The notes beneath the pieces were generated by a model that made no database searches, had not been told where the DNA came from, and worked only from the letters and a program-made list of their open reading frames with translations. This document shows positions 1 to 9,112 of a stretch of 64,000 nucleotides of DNA, piece by piece; the stretch's first letter is position 1, and each line of letters begins with the position of its first letter. This DNA is from an uncultured Lachnospiraceae bacterium (GTDB lineage: Bacteria; Bacillota; Clostridia; Lachnospirales; Lachnospiraceae). The translations under genes were made by a program, and so were the position numbers. Location of the stretch: assembly GCA_947164865.1 (NCBI GenBank), contig CAMUYA010000005.1, positions 1 to 64,000 on the forward strand, read 5' to 3'.

Positions 1-476
1 AGCTGCTCGAAATACTTCTTACCTACTTCCATTACGACATCAGAGAACATCTGGATGAAACGTCTGTAAGAGTCATAAACAAAACGCTCAAAAGCGGGAT
101 CGGGGTTTCCTGCGATCATAGCTGCAACAACTTCATCATTAAGTCCGAGGTTGAGGATGGTATCCATCATACCGGGCATTGATGCTCTTGCACCTGAACG
201 AACGGAAACAAGAAGAGGATTCTTGAGATCGCCAAACTTCTTACCGTTAAGCTCCTCCATCTTTTTAACATACTCCATGGTCTGAGCCATGATCTCGTCG
301 TTGATCTTACGACCGTCTTCGTAATACTGAGTACAAGCCTCAGTTGTGATAGTAAAGCCCTGGGGAACAGGAAGACCGATGCCTGTCATCTCGGCAAGGT
401 TAGCACCCTTACCACCGAGAAGATTACGCATGGTCATGTCGCCTTCGCTAAACATGTAAACCCACTTCTTTGCCAT
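1..476 (-). CDS. ppdK: Pyruvate, phosphate dikinase, N-terminal part (runs off the window)
   Basis: PPDK interconverts pyruvate, ATP and phosphate with phosphoenolpyruvate, AMP and pyrophosphate in the cytoplasm. Only about the first 158 residues are present; the rest lies beyond base 1. The start reads [13 protein letters not shown], then [13 protein letters not shown] and [15 protein letters not shown], the usual beginning of the ATP-grasp nucleotide-binding domain; [20 protein letters not shown] is the conserved PPDK signature that separates it from PEP synthase. The ATG at 474-476 has a strong upstream TAGGAGG at about 488-494. It is the last visible gene on this side and is separated from the DUF4097 operon by a terminator, so it is probably transcribed alone. 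Identity is near certain from the motifs. Confidence 0.95.
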   Translation of the reverse strand, partial: MAKKWVYMFSEGDMTMRNLLGGKGANLAEMTGIGLPVPQGFTITTEACTQYYEDGRKINDEIMAQTMEYVKKMEELNGKKFGDLKNPLLVSVRSGARASMPGMMDTILNLGLNDEVVAAMIAGNPDPAFERFVYDSYRRFIQMFSDVVMEVGKKYFEQ

Positions 477-549
477 TTGCGTTTTTCCTCCTAAACAAAA
501 CATAAATTATTCGTGATCAAGCGCTACCCTTTTTTGAGCGCACATATCT

Positions 550-577
550 ATATTATCATAGGACTTTAAAAACGCAA
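550..577 (-). promoter_or_regulatory. Possible ppdK promoter
   Basis: On the minus strand TTGCGT (572-577) and TAATAT (550-555) are 16 bp apart, about 75 bp upstream of the ppdK ATG. The -35 match is poor and overlaps the arm of the preceding terminator, so this is a tentative call. Confidence 0.35.
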
Positions 578-608
578 GAAAAATCTTTCATAATTTTTCT
601 TGCGTTTT
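569..608 (-). terminator. Rho-independent terminator after the PadR-DUF1700-DUF4097 operon
   Basis: A 16-bp perfect inverted repeat (569-584 with 593-608) around an 8-base loop, followed on the minus strand by a run of T. It sits 33 bp past the DUF4097 stop codon and the T/A tracts on both sides would also let it work in the opposite direction. Confidence 0.85.
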
Positions 609-640
609 CCTTTGATTTTTATGCCATTTTACTTAAAGAT

Positions 641-1666
641 TTATTTAACCTTGATTTTTATATTTCCGCTGGATGTTTCAGCGTGAAGAGTGCCGTTCTT
701 TTCTCCCGCATCGTCGCCCGGAAGCGTAACGATACCCGAGCTGCTGTGTGCAGTTATTTCCTTATTGGTAAGAAGCTCTGCACTTATGAGGCCCGAAGAA
801 GCATTAAGCTCCAATACCGCTGCATCACATCCCGTAAGATGGATGTTTCCGGATGAAGTCTTTGCGTTAAGCTCTCCTCCCACCACTACATCATCAAACT
901 TTGTTCCTCCGGATGTGCGGGTACTGATGAGGTTCTTTGCGATCTGCGCTTTCTCTACAGAAGTGTTTCCGCTGTTTCCGTCTATCTTGACATTTTCAGC
1001 CTTGATATTGTTAAAGATTATATTTCCGCTTGTATTCTTGGCATTAAGCTCTGATGTATTAAGATTGGTCACCTTGATATTTCCGCTTGTGGCTTCGATC
1101 CTGGTATTGGAGGCATTTACATCCTCGCAGTTCACATTACCGCTCTTTGCGCTGAGATCGAGATTTCCTTTTACATCCGAGCTGAACTTAATATTTCCGC
1201 TTGTCTGGCTGACATATGCGGTATCAAACAAAAATCCATTCTCAACCACAGCATTTCCCGAATTGCCTTCGGTATAAAAATCTGCGTATTCATTCCCGGG
1301 AAGATATACATCCACTTTGGGGTTAGAGAATGAAAAGATCATTAAATTCCATGTTCTCTCATCCCTGACGGTAACCTTCAATGTATCGTTGTCCACACCT
1401 GCGGTATACTCAAATCCCTTGGGAACCGAAATATCCACTCGGGCCTTCCCGTCTGTAGCGTGGTGGTATTCCACATTACAGCTGTCAGATTCTACCCTGA
1501 TATTCTTAAAGCTCTCCGAAATATTAAATGTCTCTTCCATCTGTTCCTCCTCGGTGGTCATGTTCTCGATGTTAAACGCGGAGGTTGCAAGTGCTGCCGC
1601 ACCGATCCCGATTCCGCCTACCATGAGTCCCCCTGCTACTATAAGTGCTATATATTTTCCTTTCAT
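641..1666 (-). CDS. DUF4097-family beta-repeat membrane-anchored protein
   Basis: A 341-residue protein with an N-terminal hydrophobic segment (about residues 5-28) that should act as signal anchor, followed by an extracytoplasmic domain made of repeated short beta strands. The motif SGNI or close variants recurs roughly every 18-22 residues (for example TSGNIKF, KSGNVNC, TSGNIKV, SSGNIHL), which is the hallmark of DUF4097, a right-handed beta-helix-like family often called putative adhesin. It starts 13 bp after the DUF1700 stop codon with AGGAGAGGAAAG as ribosome site, and is the last gene of a PadR-controlled operon. DUF4097 proteins coupled to DUF1700 and PadR are generally thought to respond to envelope or antimicrobial peptide stress; the exact role here is not shown by the sequence. 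Confidence 0.85.
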   Translation of the reverse strand: MKGKYIALIVAGGLMVGGIGIGAAALATSAFNIENMTTEEEQMEETFNISESFKNIRVESDSCNVEYHHATDGKARVDISVPKGFEYTAGVDNDTLKVTVRDERTWNLMIFSFSNPKVDVYLPGNEYADFYTEGNSGNAVVENGFLFDTAYVSQTSGNIKFSSDVKGNLDLSAKSGNVNCEDVNASNTRIEATSGNIKVTNLNTSELNAKNTSGNIIFNNIKAENVKIDGNSGNTSVEKAQIAKNLISTRTSGGTKFDDVVVGGELNAKTSSGNIHLTGCDAAVLELNASSGLISAELLTNKEITAHSSSGIVTLPGDDAGEKNGTLHAETSSGNIKIKVK

Positions 1667-1679
1667 CTTTCCTCTCCTT

Positions 1680-2435
1680 TTATATAACCGGCTGTTCCTT
1701 ATTATCGCCTGTGGTTACTGTTTTGTCTTCGATCTTCGCTGCCGGTTCCTCTTCCTTATCGCCCGCGGTTTTCAATCCGGACTCATTTTTGCTTTCATTT
1801 CTTCTGTCCGCCTCCGCATCTCTCTTATTGCGTACAAATAGGGATTTGATCCCGGTGATTATGCTCTTACTGAGCTTAAGCATACCTTTTGCTATTATAT
1901 TGCACAGGAAAAAGAATGGGATCGATACTCCTGCGCAGAAAAGGCCTGCACCTAAAAGAAGGAATCCATATTGTCCCAATCCTTTTGCAAATGCGGCGAT
2001 TCCCATAACCACTCCGCAGATACCGCCGAGCACCAGACACAGATCGATAATGTAAAAACAAATGATCAGTATCCAGAAAACAAAATAAAATGTAAGTGCC
2101 AGTACAGCAGCAGTGATGCCAAGAGCCAGCCCCACCGGGAACCAAATGGGTGAGCCTGCCGCTATCAGTGCGATCTCCCAGCCTTTAAGCTTTCTCTCGG
2201 GTTTGATCTTCTTTACTTTCTCGCTGACGATCTTCTTAAGAGGTATATCCTCGAGGATCCTGTCGGATATCTCTTTGACTTCTCCCAGGCCAGCGACAGC
2301 TTCGTCTTCCGACAATCCGTCTTCTACACGATCATCCACCATCTCAGAATAAAAATCAAGCGATCTTTTTAATTCTTCATCGGGAAGTCCCGCAAGCCTT
2401 TCCTTCAGGGCATTCAAAAGCTGTTCTTTATTCAT
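1680..2435 (-). CDS. DUF1700-family membrane protein
   Basis: 251 residues. The first about 75 residues (MNKEQLLNALKERLAGLP...) are the helical DUF1700 head, with EEELKRSLDFYSEM-like sequence and a GLGEVKEISDRILEDIPLKK stretch; three to four hydrophobic segments follow between about residues 85 and 190, then a charged, lysine/glutamate-rich tail. The ATG overlaps the PadR stop by 8 bases (ATGAATAA), so translation of the two genes is probably coupled. In this family the cytoplasmic head may interact with or sense a partner and the membrane part may work with DUF4097, but neither is demonstrated. No catalytic motif is visible. Confidence 0.85.
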   Translation of the reverse strand: MNKEQLLNALKERLAGLPDEELKRSLDFYSEMVDDRVEDGLSEDEAVAGLGEVKEISDRILEDIPLKKIVSEKVKKIKPERKLKGWEIALIAAGSPIWFPVGLALGITAAVLALTFYFVFWILIICFYIIDLCLVLGGICGVVMGIAAFAKGLGQYGFLLLGAGLFCAGVSIPFFFLCNIIAKGMLKLSKSIITGIKSLFVRNKRDAEADRRNESKNESGLKTAGDKEEEPAAKIEDKTVTTGDNKEQPVI

Positions 2436-2748
2436 CTTCTCTGCCCTCCTTTGTAACGAATTTATAGATCATCATGATCTCTTTCCACTCCTCTTTAAAT
2501 GCTTCGATCCTGTCAAGCCCCGCCTGAGTGATGTGATAGTACTTTCTGAGCCTGCCGTTATGCTCGGCACTTCTTACCGTAAGGAGCTCACCGCTCTCAA
2601 GCCGCCTCAGGATCGGATACAGTGTCGACTCTGATATTTCAACATAAGGACTGATGTCTTTAATTATCTGATATCCATAGGAATCCTCATTCTTGATAGC
2701 TGCAAGGACACATACATCAAGCAGTCCCCGCTTTAACTGTATTTCCAT
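2428..2748 (-). CDS. PadR-family transcriptional regulator
   Basis: 106 residues with the compact PadR winged helix: RGLLDVCVLAAI, SYGYQIIKDI, SESTLYPILRRLESGELL and the wing RLRKYYHITQAGLDRI. It is of the short PadR-s2 type, which represses its own operon and is released by a small ligand or membrane-borne stress signal. The ATG at 2746-2748 has GGGAGGA eight bases upstream. Directly upstream lies a near-consensus promoter with a perfect palindrome over its spacer and -10 box, which I take as the autoregulatory operator. First gene of a three-gene operon with DUF1700 and DUF4097. Confidence 0.93.
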   Translation of the reverse strand: MEIQLKRGLLDVCVLAAIKNEDSYGYQIIKDISPYVEISESTLYPILRRLESGELLTVRSAEHNGRLRKYYHITQAGLDRIEAFKEEWKEIMMIYKFVTKEGREDE

Positions 2749-2814
2749 CTTCTATCCTCCCATTTCGCATCCGTTTGTATTCACCTTTTCACAGCATACC
2801 TCCTTTCGCGTTAT

Positions 2815-2843
2815 ACTATACTACGCATAGTATAATATGTCAA
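2815..2843 (-). promoter_or_regulatory. padR operon promoter with embedded palindromic operator
   Basis: Minus-strand TTGACA (2838-2843), 17-bp spacer, TATAGT (2815-2820). The palindrome TATACTA-CGCA-TAGTATA at 2817-2834 is perfect and covers spacer and most of the -10 box, so a bound dimer would block polymerase. A further TACT/AGTA-rich stretch at 2844-2871 may be a second, weaker half-site. Assignment of PadR as the binder is inference from position. Confidence 0.8.
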
Positions 2844-2888
2844 GTAGTATTATGCTAAAAATAGTATTTTCTTCGATACATATTTTCT

Positions 2889-2917
2889 TTGATTGTCGAT
2901 AGGAACTGTGCTATGAT
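2889..2917 (+). promoter_or_regulatory. Promoter of the patatin-like gene
   Basis: TTGATT (2889-2894), exactly 17 bp, TATGAT (2912-2917). The start site would fall near 2924, giving a leader of about 33 bases with AAGGAGG at 2944-2950. Confidence 0.65.
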
Positions 2918-2956
2918 GTCAAGGTCGAATATCTTCTTGTGATAAGGAGGCTCCTG

Positions 2957-3805
2957 ATGGGAGTTAAAGTCGGGGTGGTCCTTGCCGGCGGAATGGCAAA
3001 GGGCGCATACGAAGTAGGAGTTTTAAAAGCTATAACTAATTTCATTCCCAAGGAAGCGATCACTTCCATGAGCTGCGCTTCCATCGGAGTGCTTAACGGC
3101 TATGCCTTTGAGCAGGGAAAGCTTGCCGAGGCAGAGGAATTGTGGAAAGAGCTGTGCATCGATGACAATCGTCTGTTTATCAGTCAGATATTAAGAAGCT
3201 GCATCATACAGGAGGATATTAAAAAGATCTACGACCCCTCGAAAGGCTTTGACATGAATTTCTATATATCTCTCCTCGACTATACTCATATGAAGCTTGT
3301 TTACAAGAATCTGAGAAAGGAAGAGCCGGAAAAGATCGGCCCCTATCTTAAAGCAAGCGTAAGCATGCCCATTTATAACACCTCAGTCAAGATCGACAAA
3401 ACCAGATACTACGACGGAGCCATAATCGACAACATCCCGGTTTATCCTCTTATGGCGAAGAAACTCGATTACATTATCTGCGTTTATTTCGATACCTACA
3501 GTTATCGCTTTGAAAGCCGGAATTTTGACAGCAAGATAATCCACCTCACATTCCCGGATGACGCATTTGTAAAGCACTCTCTCATTTTTAAGAAGGAAAA
3601 CATCCACAACATGATCGTCCGCGGCTATGACAGGACGAATTATCTGTTTAAAAAAATAATAGGAAATGATTACACGGATATAGAATCTATCCGTCATGAA
3701 ATAATAAACCGTGATGATGACATCCGGATACGTATCACCGGTGAAGTCCTCACCACGGGCTTTAACAAATTCTCACAGAAAATCCTGAGAAAAGATATAA
3801 GATAA
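2957..3805 (+). CDS. Patatin-like phospholipase family protein
   Basis: 282 residues starting MGVKVGVVLAGGMAKGAYEV; the ATG at 2957 follows AAGGAGG by six bases, so I prefer it to an in-frame GTG at 2939. Patatin family lipid acyl hydrolases use a Ser-Asp dyad. The glycine-rich oxyanion loop is GGMAKG (residues 11-16), the nucleophile elbow is ASIG with Ser42 (the usual first Gly of GxSxG is Ala here), and the catalytic Asp is in DGA at 153-155. No signal peptide, so the enzyme should be cytoplasmic or membrane-peripheral. Substrate unknown. It has its own promoter and runs convergently into the response regulator with a single base between stop codons. Confidence 0.85.
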   Translation: MGVKVGVVLAGGMAKGAYEVGVLKAITNFIPKEAITSMSCASIGVLNGYAFEQGKLAEAEELWKELCIDDNRLFISQILRSCIIQEDIKKIYDPSKGFDMNFYISLLDYTHMKLVYKNLRKEEPEKIGPYLKASVSMPIYNTSVKIDKTRYYDGAIIDNIPVYPLMAKKLDYIICVYFDTYSYRFESRNFDSKIIHLTFPDDAFVKHSLIFKKENIHNMIVRGYDRTNYLFKKIIGNDYTDIESIRHEIINRDDDIRIRITGEVLTTGFNKFSQKILRKDIR

Positions 3806-3806
3806 G

Positions 3807-4571
3807 CTATCCTCTTTTTGCGAAGAACTCGCTCAGCTTTTCAAGTAGTTCCGGCTTTGTAACGTTCTTTAGGAAATATCCCTCAGGCTTTAATGCCACT
3901 ACCTGCATAACGCTCTCTTTATCACCCTTTCCGGTAAGAAATATTACCGGAATATTTTTTGTCTCTTCATCCGCACGGAGCATGCTGAGCACCTGGGGGC
4001 CGGTGGTAACAGGCATCTCGTGGTCGAGAAGGATAAGATCGACCTTATTTCCCGCCAGCCATTTGATGGCCTGCAGACCGGAATTTGCCATCGATACTTT
4101 GTATTCATCGCGAAGCCACTCTCTTATAAGGCTTAGATATGTGGCATCGTCATCAACAACAAGGATTCTCTTTTTGAACTCTCCCTCTTTTATCTTTCCG
4201 AATACTTCCGTCACGGTCCGGATGTATGATTCATTGTCGAGGGGGCGATGGAACACTTTATAGAGATACTCTCCGGGAAGATTATCCGTTGCGATCCTGG
4301 CATCTTCCGCGTCACCGATAAGGATAAGCTGCCTGTCGTTCTCAATATCCATCAGCTTATCGCAAAGGAACCTTGTTACTTCACCGGCGATCCTTTCTCC
4401 CGATTCCAGATAGTATGTAAGGAGTGAGTATTTATTCCAGTTATTATTGATGTCATTAACCGTAGCAGGCACGAAATTTGCCTCTATTCCCGCATCATTC
4501 AGTTTCTTTACAAGCACGCGGATAATGAATGTTTCCTTTAATCCGAGGACCATTACTTTATGCTCGATCAT
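3807..4571 (-). CDS. Response regulator with C-terminal receiver domain and an unassigned N-terminal domain
   Basis: 254 residues from the ATG at 4571 (GGAG nine bases upstream). Longer in-frame readings exist but run through the carB terminator and I reject them. The C-terminal half is a canonical receiver: acidic pocket DDD (140-142), phosphoacceptor Asp183 in LLDHEMP, Thr213 in FLTGKGD and Lys235 in YFLKN. The N-terminal 130 residues (VMVLGLKETFIIRVLVKKL...) look like an alpha/beta fold resembling a degenerate second receiver: LILIGDAED occupies the place of a phosphorylation strand. No DNA-binding or output enzyme domain is present, so it probably acts by protein contacts. No histidine kinase is nearby. 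Confidence 0.8.
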   Translation of the reverse strand: MIEHKVMVLGLKETFIIRVLVKKLNDAGIEANFVPATVNDINNNWNKYSLLTYYLESGERIAGEVTRFLCDKLMDIENDRQLILIGDAEDARIATDNLPGEYLYKVFHRPLDNESYIRTVTEVFGKIKEGEFKKRILVVDDDATYLSLIREWLRDEYKVSMANSGLQAIKWLAGNKVDLILLDHEMPVTTGPQVLSMLRADEETKNIPVIFLTGKGDKESVMQVVALKPEGYFLKNVTKPELLEKLSEFFAKRG

Positions 4572-4628
4572 AGCCTTCTCCAGTCCAATCACATGATTTA
4601 CATAAGTACTCCAATCAAATCTATTATA

Positions 4629-4680
4629 CAAAAAAAATCCTGCTTCGCAAATAGAAATTACTATTTTTGCAAAGCAGGAT
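4629..4680 (-). terminator. carB terminator
   Basis: Stem 4637-4654 pairs with 4663-4680 (one mismatch region), followed on the minus strand by eight T (4629-4637). It lies 18 bp beyond the carB stop and ends the carAB transcript. Confidence 0.9.
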
Positions 4681-4698
4681 ATTATTTGTTTTAATGCA

Positions 4699-7600
4699 TT
4701 ACAAAGATGCGATATCCACCAGCTCCAGTTTTTCCTGGGCCATCGCATTTTCAAGTGCGCGAGCCAGTGCATTTGCAGTATCCATGGCAGTTATGCAATA
4801 GACTCCTGTTTCGATGGCATTTCGTCTGATGATGAATCCGTCTCTTGTTTTATCGCGTCCCTGAGTAGGAGTGTCTATAACAAGATCTATCCTGTGGCCG
4901 AGAATAAGGTCCATTACCGTAGGACTTTCCTGGTGGATCTTGTTGACTTTTCTCGCCTTTATACCGGCCTCGTTAAGAGCGGCTGCGGTGGATCTGGTGG
5001 CATAGATGATATATCCCAGTTTTTCAAATCTTTTTGCCACCTTGATGGCTTCTCCCTTGTCCGCATCCTTTACGGTGATTATCATCTGTTTATGCTTGGG
5101 AAGCTGCACTCCGGCTCCAAGGAATGCTTTATAAAGCGCTTCGTCAAAATTCTTTGATATTCCGAGGCATTCTCCGGTGGACTTCATCTCGGGGCCTAAG
5201 CTTATCTCCGCACCTCTTATCTTCTCAAAAGAGAATACCGGCATCTTAATTGCGTAATAATCGGCCTCAGGCTGAAGACCGGGCTTATATCCAAGCTCCT
5301 TTATCGTCTTTCCGATGATCACTTCCGTAGCAAGATCAACGATGGGGATTCCCGTCACCTTGCTGATATAGGGAACGGTCCTTGAGGATCTGGGGTTGAC
5401 CTCTATAACGTACACATCCTCATCTATAGCGATAAACTGGATGTTTATCATACCCTTTACGTGTAGTGCTTTTGCCAGACGCCTCGTGTATTCCGCGATC
5501 TTATCCTTGATAAGCCTTCCGATAGTGGGAGCGGGATAAACCGAGATAGAATCTCCTGAGTGGATTCCTGTCCTTTCGATATGTTCCATGATCCCCGGTA
5601 TCAGTATGTCCGTTCCGTCACATACCGCATCAACTTCGATCTCCTTACCCTGCAGGTACTTATCTACCAGGATAGGATGATCCTGCGCTATGCGGTTAAT
5701 GATCTCCATGAACTCTTCTATTTCCTGATCGTTTGTGGCTATCTGCATTCCCTGCCCGCCAAGCACGTAGGAAGGGCGTACCAATACAGGATATCCCAGC
5801 CTGTTAGCCACTTCCTTGGCTTCTTCGGCTGTGTAAACAGTGCCTCCCGCGGCGCGAGGTATACCGGTCTCCTGCAATATCTTGTCGAAGAGTTCTCTGT
5901 CCTCTGCAGCGTCCACATCCTCGGCTTTGGTTCCAAGGATGGGAACACCTATTCTCATAAGATGCTCCGTCAGCTTTATGGCAGTCTGTCCGCCAAACTG
6001 TACAACCGCTCCGTCGGGCTTTTCGATGTCAACGATAGCTTCAACATCCTCATTGGTAAGCGGCTCAAAGTAGAGCTTGTCCGCAATGTCAAAGTCGGTG
6101 GATACGGTCTCCGGATTGTTGTTGATGATTATGGTTTCATATCCGGCTTTAGCAAATGCCCATGTGGCATGTACCGAGCAGTAATCGAACTCTATTCCCT
6201 GTCCGATTCTTATAGGTCCGGAACCGAGTACGAGTACTTTTTTCTTTCCCTCGGTCTTTCTGGCTTCGTTCTCTCCGCCGTATACGGAATAATAATAAGG
6301 GGTGGCCGCATCAAATTCCGCAGCGCAGGTATCAACTATCTTGTAGACCGGAGTGATGCCTTTTTCTCTTCTGAGAGAAAGGATCTCCTCTTCCTTTTTG
6401 CCGGTAAAACGCGCGATCACATTATCGGGGAATTCCAGTCTTTTTGCTTCTTTCAGAAGTTCTTCGCTCAGCTCTTTGCCGGATGTTTTGACTTCCTCGA
6501 GAGCGTACTCTGTTTTTACGATCCTGTTTATCTTATCTATGAACCATTCGTCTATCATGGTGATCTCGTGAATGGTCTTATAGTCGATTCCTTTTCTGAG
6601 AGCCTCGGCAATTACCCAGATACGCATATCATCGACTGTCTTAAGTCTCTCTTTGAGTTCCTCCGCATCAAGGGATGAAAAGTCATAGCTTCTTAAGCAG
6701 TCCACATGCTGTTCAAGGGATCTGATTGCTTTCATCAGCGCTCCCTCAAAATTATTGCAGATACTCATTACCTCACCGGTCGCCTTCATCTGTGTGGTGA
6801 GGCTTCTCTTCGCGGTGATGAATTTATCGAAGGGAAGGCGCGGCATCTTTACGACGCAGTAATCAAGCGCAGGCTCAAAAGATGCGTATGTCTTTTTGGT
6901 GATCGCATTTTTGATCTCATCGAGAGTAAAGCCAAGAGCGATCTTGGCGGCAACCTTTGCGATAGGATATCCCGTTGCCTTTGAGGCAAGTGCCGACGAG
7001 CGTGACACTCTGGGGTTAACTTCTATTACACAGTACTCAAAGCTGGTGGGATGAAGGGCAAACTGTACGTTGCATCCGCCGGTTATCTTGAGCTCAGATA
7101 TTATCTTGAGAGCAGAAGTGCGGAGCATCTGATACTCTTTGTCCGAAAGTGTCTGCGAGGGAGCCACAACTATTGAATCTCCCGTATGCACTCCGACAGG
7201 ATCGATATTTTCCATGTTGCAGACGGTGATAACGTTTCCTGCACTGTCGCGCATCACCTCATATTCGATCTCTTTCCAGCCTGCAATGCAGCGCTCAACA
7301 AGCACTTCTCCCACTCTGGAAAGTCTGAGTCCGTTTTCGAGTATCTCTTCAAGCTCTGTCTGATTATGGGCTATTCCTCCTCCCGATCCGCCCAGTGTAT
7401 ATGCGGGCCTTAATACAACGGGATAGCCTATGCTGTTGGTGAATCTGATCCCGTCCTCCACGCTCTTAACAACAAGCGAAGCAGCCACAGGCTCACCTAT
7501 GCGCTCCATCAGGTCTTTGAATTCCTGACGTCCTTCGGCGTTTCTGATGGTCTCTGCAGTGGTTCCCAGAAGGGTTACATTATGCTCTTTGAGGAATCCC

Positions 7601-7914
7601 GATTCCTCAAGTTCCATTCCAAGGTTTAGACCTGCCTGGCCTCCCAGTGTGGGAAGGATGGAATCCGGTTTTTCTTTTTCGATTATCTGCTCCAGCACAG
7701 GCACCGTGAGGGGCTCTATATAAACCTTGTCCGCTATATTTTTGTCCGTCATAATGGTGGCGGGATTGGAGTTAACGAGGATGACCTCCACGCCTTCCTC
7801 CTTAAGAGAGCGGCAGGCCTGAGTTCCTGCGTAGTCAAATTCCGCCGCCTGTCCGATCACTATCGGACCGGAACCTATTACCATTACGCGTTTTACATTT
7901 TCATTCTTAGGCAT
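4699..7914 (-). CDS. carB: Carbamoyl-phosphate synthase large chain
   Basis: 1071 residues, the full family length. It makes carbamoyl phosphate from bicarbonate, ammonia from CarA and two ATP, feeding pyrimidine and arginine synthesis in the cytoplasm. The two homologous ATP-grasp halves are clear: N-terminal GSGPIVIGQAAEFDYAGTQA and central GSGPIRIGQGIEFDYCSVHA, with matching VEVNPRVSRSSALASKATGY and IEVNPRSSRTVPYISKVTGI motifs. The last about 130 residues form the MGS-like allosteric domain. The ATG lies two bases after the carA stop, so the pair is cotranscribed. Nothing abnormal is visible; the following hairpin ends the operon. Confidence 0.98.
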   Translation of the reverse strand: MPKNENVKRVMVIGSGPIVIGQAAEFDYAGTQACRSLKEEGVEVILVNSNPATIMTDKNIADKVYIEPLTVPVLEQIIEKEKPDSILPTLGGQAGLNLGMELEESGFLKEHNVTLLGTTAETIRNAEGRQEFKDLMERIGEPVAASLVVKSVEDGIRFTNSIGYPVVLRPAYTLGGSGGGIAHNQTELEEILENGLRLSRVGEVLVERCIAGWKEIEYEVMRDSAGNVITVCNMENIDPVGVHTGDSIVVAPSQTLSDKEYQMLRTSALKIISELKITGGCNVQFALHPTSFEYCVIEVNPRVSRSSALASKATGYPIAKVAAKIALGFTLDEIKNAITKKTYASFEPALDYCVVKMPRLPFDKFITAKRSLTTQMKATGEVMSICNNFEGALMKAIRSLEQHVDCLRSYDFSSLDAEELKERLKTVDDMRIWVIAEALRKGIDYKTIHEITMIDEWFIDKINRIVKTEYALEEVKTSGKELSEELLKEAKRLEFPDNVIARFTGKKEEEILSLRREKGITPVYKIVDTCAAEFDAATPYYYSVYGGENEARKTEGKKKVLVLGSGPIRIGQGIEFDYCSVHATWAFAKAGYETIIINNNPETVSTDFDIADKLYFEPLTNEDVEAIVDIEKPDGAVVQFGGQTAIKLTEHLMRIGVPILGTKAEDVDAAEDRELFDKILQETGIPRAAGGTVYTAEEAKEVANRLGYPVLVRPSYVLGGQGMQIATNDQEIEEFMEIINRIAQDHPILVDKYLQGKEIEVDAVCDGTDILIPGIMEHIERTGIHSGDSISVYPAPTIGRLIKDKIAEYTRRLAKALHVKGMINIQFIAIDEDVYVIEVNPRSSRTVPYISKVTGIPIVDLATEVIIGKTIKELGYKPGLQPEADYYAIKMPVFSFEKIRGAEISLGPEMKSTGECLGISKNFDEALYKAFLGAGVQLPKHKQMIITVKDADKGEAIKVAKRFEKLGYIIYATRSTAAALNEAGIKARKVNKIHQESPTVMDLILGHRIDLVIDTPTQGRDKTRDGFIIRRNAIETGVYCITAMDTANALARALENAMAQEKLELVDIASL

Positions 7915-7916
7915 AA

Positions 7917-9101
7917 TTATCTGTCCTTCATCATCTTTATAAATCTGTCAAACAGGTATCCGGAATCCTGCGGGCCGGGGCAGGCCTCGGGGTGGAACTG
8001 TACGGTAAATATGTTCTTTCCCGTGTACTTAAGCCCCTCATTGGTCCCATCATTGACATTTATGAATGCCGGAACCGCTGTTTTCTCATCCAGCTTATCT
8101 GTATCAACCACATATCCGTGATTCTGAGAGGATATATACACTCTTCCGGTTGCCAGATCCTTTACCGGGTGGTTTCCTCCGCGGTGCCCGTATTTCAGCT
8201 TATGAGTATCCGCTCCTGTCGCAAGTGCCATCAGCTGATGTCCAAGGCATATGGCAAATATCGGAATGTCACTGTCATAGAGTTTCTTAATCTCATCTAT
8301 GATGGGTCCGCAGTCCTTCGGATCTCCCGGTCCGTTTGAAAGCATGATCCCGTCGGGCTTATCCGCCAGTATCTCCTCTGCCTTCGTGAGTGCGGGATAT
8401 ATCGTAACGTCGCATCCTCTGGCCGCAAGGGAAGCTGCTATGTTTTTCTTGGCGCCGAAGTCAAAGAGCGCCACTTTGAGGCCTGCTCCGTTAAGCTCGG
8501 TCACAAGGGATGGTCTCTTTTCTCTCTCCCCCTTCTCAAAAGCCTCTTTGTCAAATATCGAAAGCCCGGAAACCGGACCGTTCTCGGAAAGGTCCCTTGA
8601 TCCTTTCACTGTATATTTTTCCGGGCAGGTGACCTTTTCCACCACTTTGCCGGTGGTATATGTCTTCATTTTCGGAATCAGCTCATCGATGTTGAAATAT
8701 TCATTCGTGGTAATGCAGCCGTTCATGGTTCCTTTCTCTCTAAGGATCCTGGTCAGCTGTCTTGTGTCGATGCCTGCGATCCCGGGAATCCCCTGCTCTT
8801 CCATAAACTGCTGAAGCGTGCAGTCACATCTGAAGTTGCTGGGATGTTCCGCAACTTCTCTCACTATAAATCCGTCGGGCCATGCCTGTCTTGATTCCAT
8901 ATCTTCATAGCATACACCGTAATTGCCTATGAGCGGATATGTCATGCACACAGCCTGTCCTGCGTAGGAAGGGTCGGTCAGCACTTCAAGGTAGCCTGCC
9001 ATCGAAGTGTTGAACACAATCTCGCTGATCACTTCTTTTACCGCGCCGAAGTGAGTTCCTTCAAACACAGTTCCGTCTTCCAGTATCAAATAAGCCTTCA
9101 T
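7917..9101 (-). CDS. carA: Carbamoyl-phosphate synthase small (glutaminase) chain
   Basis: 394 residues. Hydrolyses glutamine and channels ammonia to CarB. Residues 1-150 are the CPSase small-subunit domain (LEDGTVFEG, GYQEVLTDPSYAGQ-like GYLEVLTDPSYAGQ), residues 205-390 a class I glutamine amidotransferase with nucleophile Cys285 in FAICLGHQL and the His/Glu pair in QFHPEACPG near 368-375. SD AGGAG at 9108-9112, six bases before ATG. The gene lies 99 bp after purL, with no obvious promoter in between but with a hairpin/T-run leader, so expression may depend on readthrough control. Confidence 0.98.
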   Translation of the reverse strand: MKAYLILEDGTVFEGTHFGAVKEVISEIVFNTSMAGYLEVLTDPSYAGQAVCMTYPLIGNYGVCYEDMESRQAWPDGFIVREVAEHPSNFRCDCTLQQFMEEQGIPGIAGIDTRQLTRILREKGTMNGCITTNEYFNIDELIPKMKTYTTGKVVEKVTCPEKYTVKGSRDLSENGPVSGLSIFDKEAFEKGEREKRPSLVTELNGAGLKVALFDFGAKKNIAASLAARGCDVTIYPALTKAEEILADKPDGIMLSNGPGDPKDCGPIIDEIKKLYDSDIPIFAICLGHQLMALATGADTHKLKYGHRGGNHPVKDLATGRVYISSQNHGYVVDTDKLDEKTAVPAFINVNDGTNEGLKYTGKNIFTVQFHPEACPGPQDSGYLFDRFIKMMKDR

Positions 9102-9112
9102 TATGATCTCCT

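Noticed and set aside
4572..4772. N-terminal extension of the response regulator to 321 residues
   Set aside because: It would run through the carB terminator and the end of carB; the ATG at 4571 with GGAG upstream is the natural start.
5560..6678. Plus-strand frame of 372 codons opposite carB
   Set aside because: Antisense to highly conserved ATP-grasp sequence; no homology-like motifs and no ribosome site.
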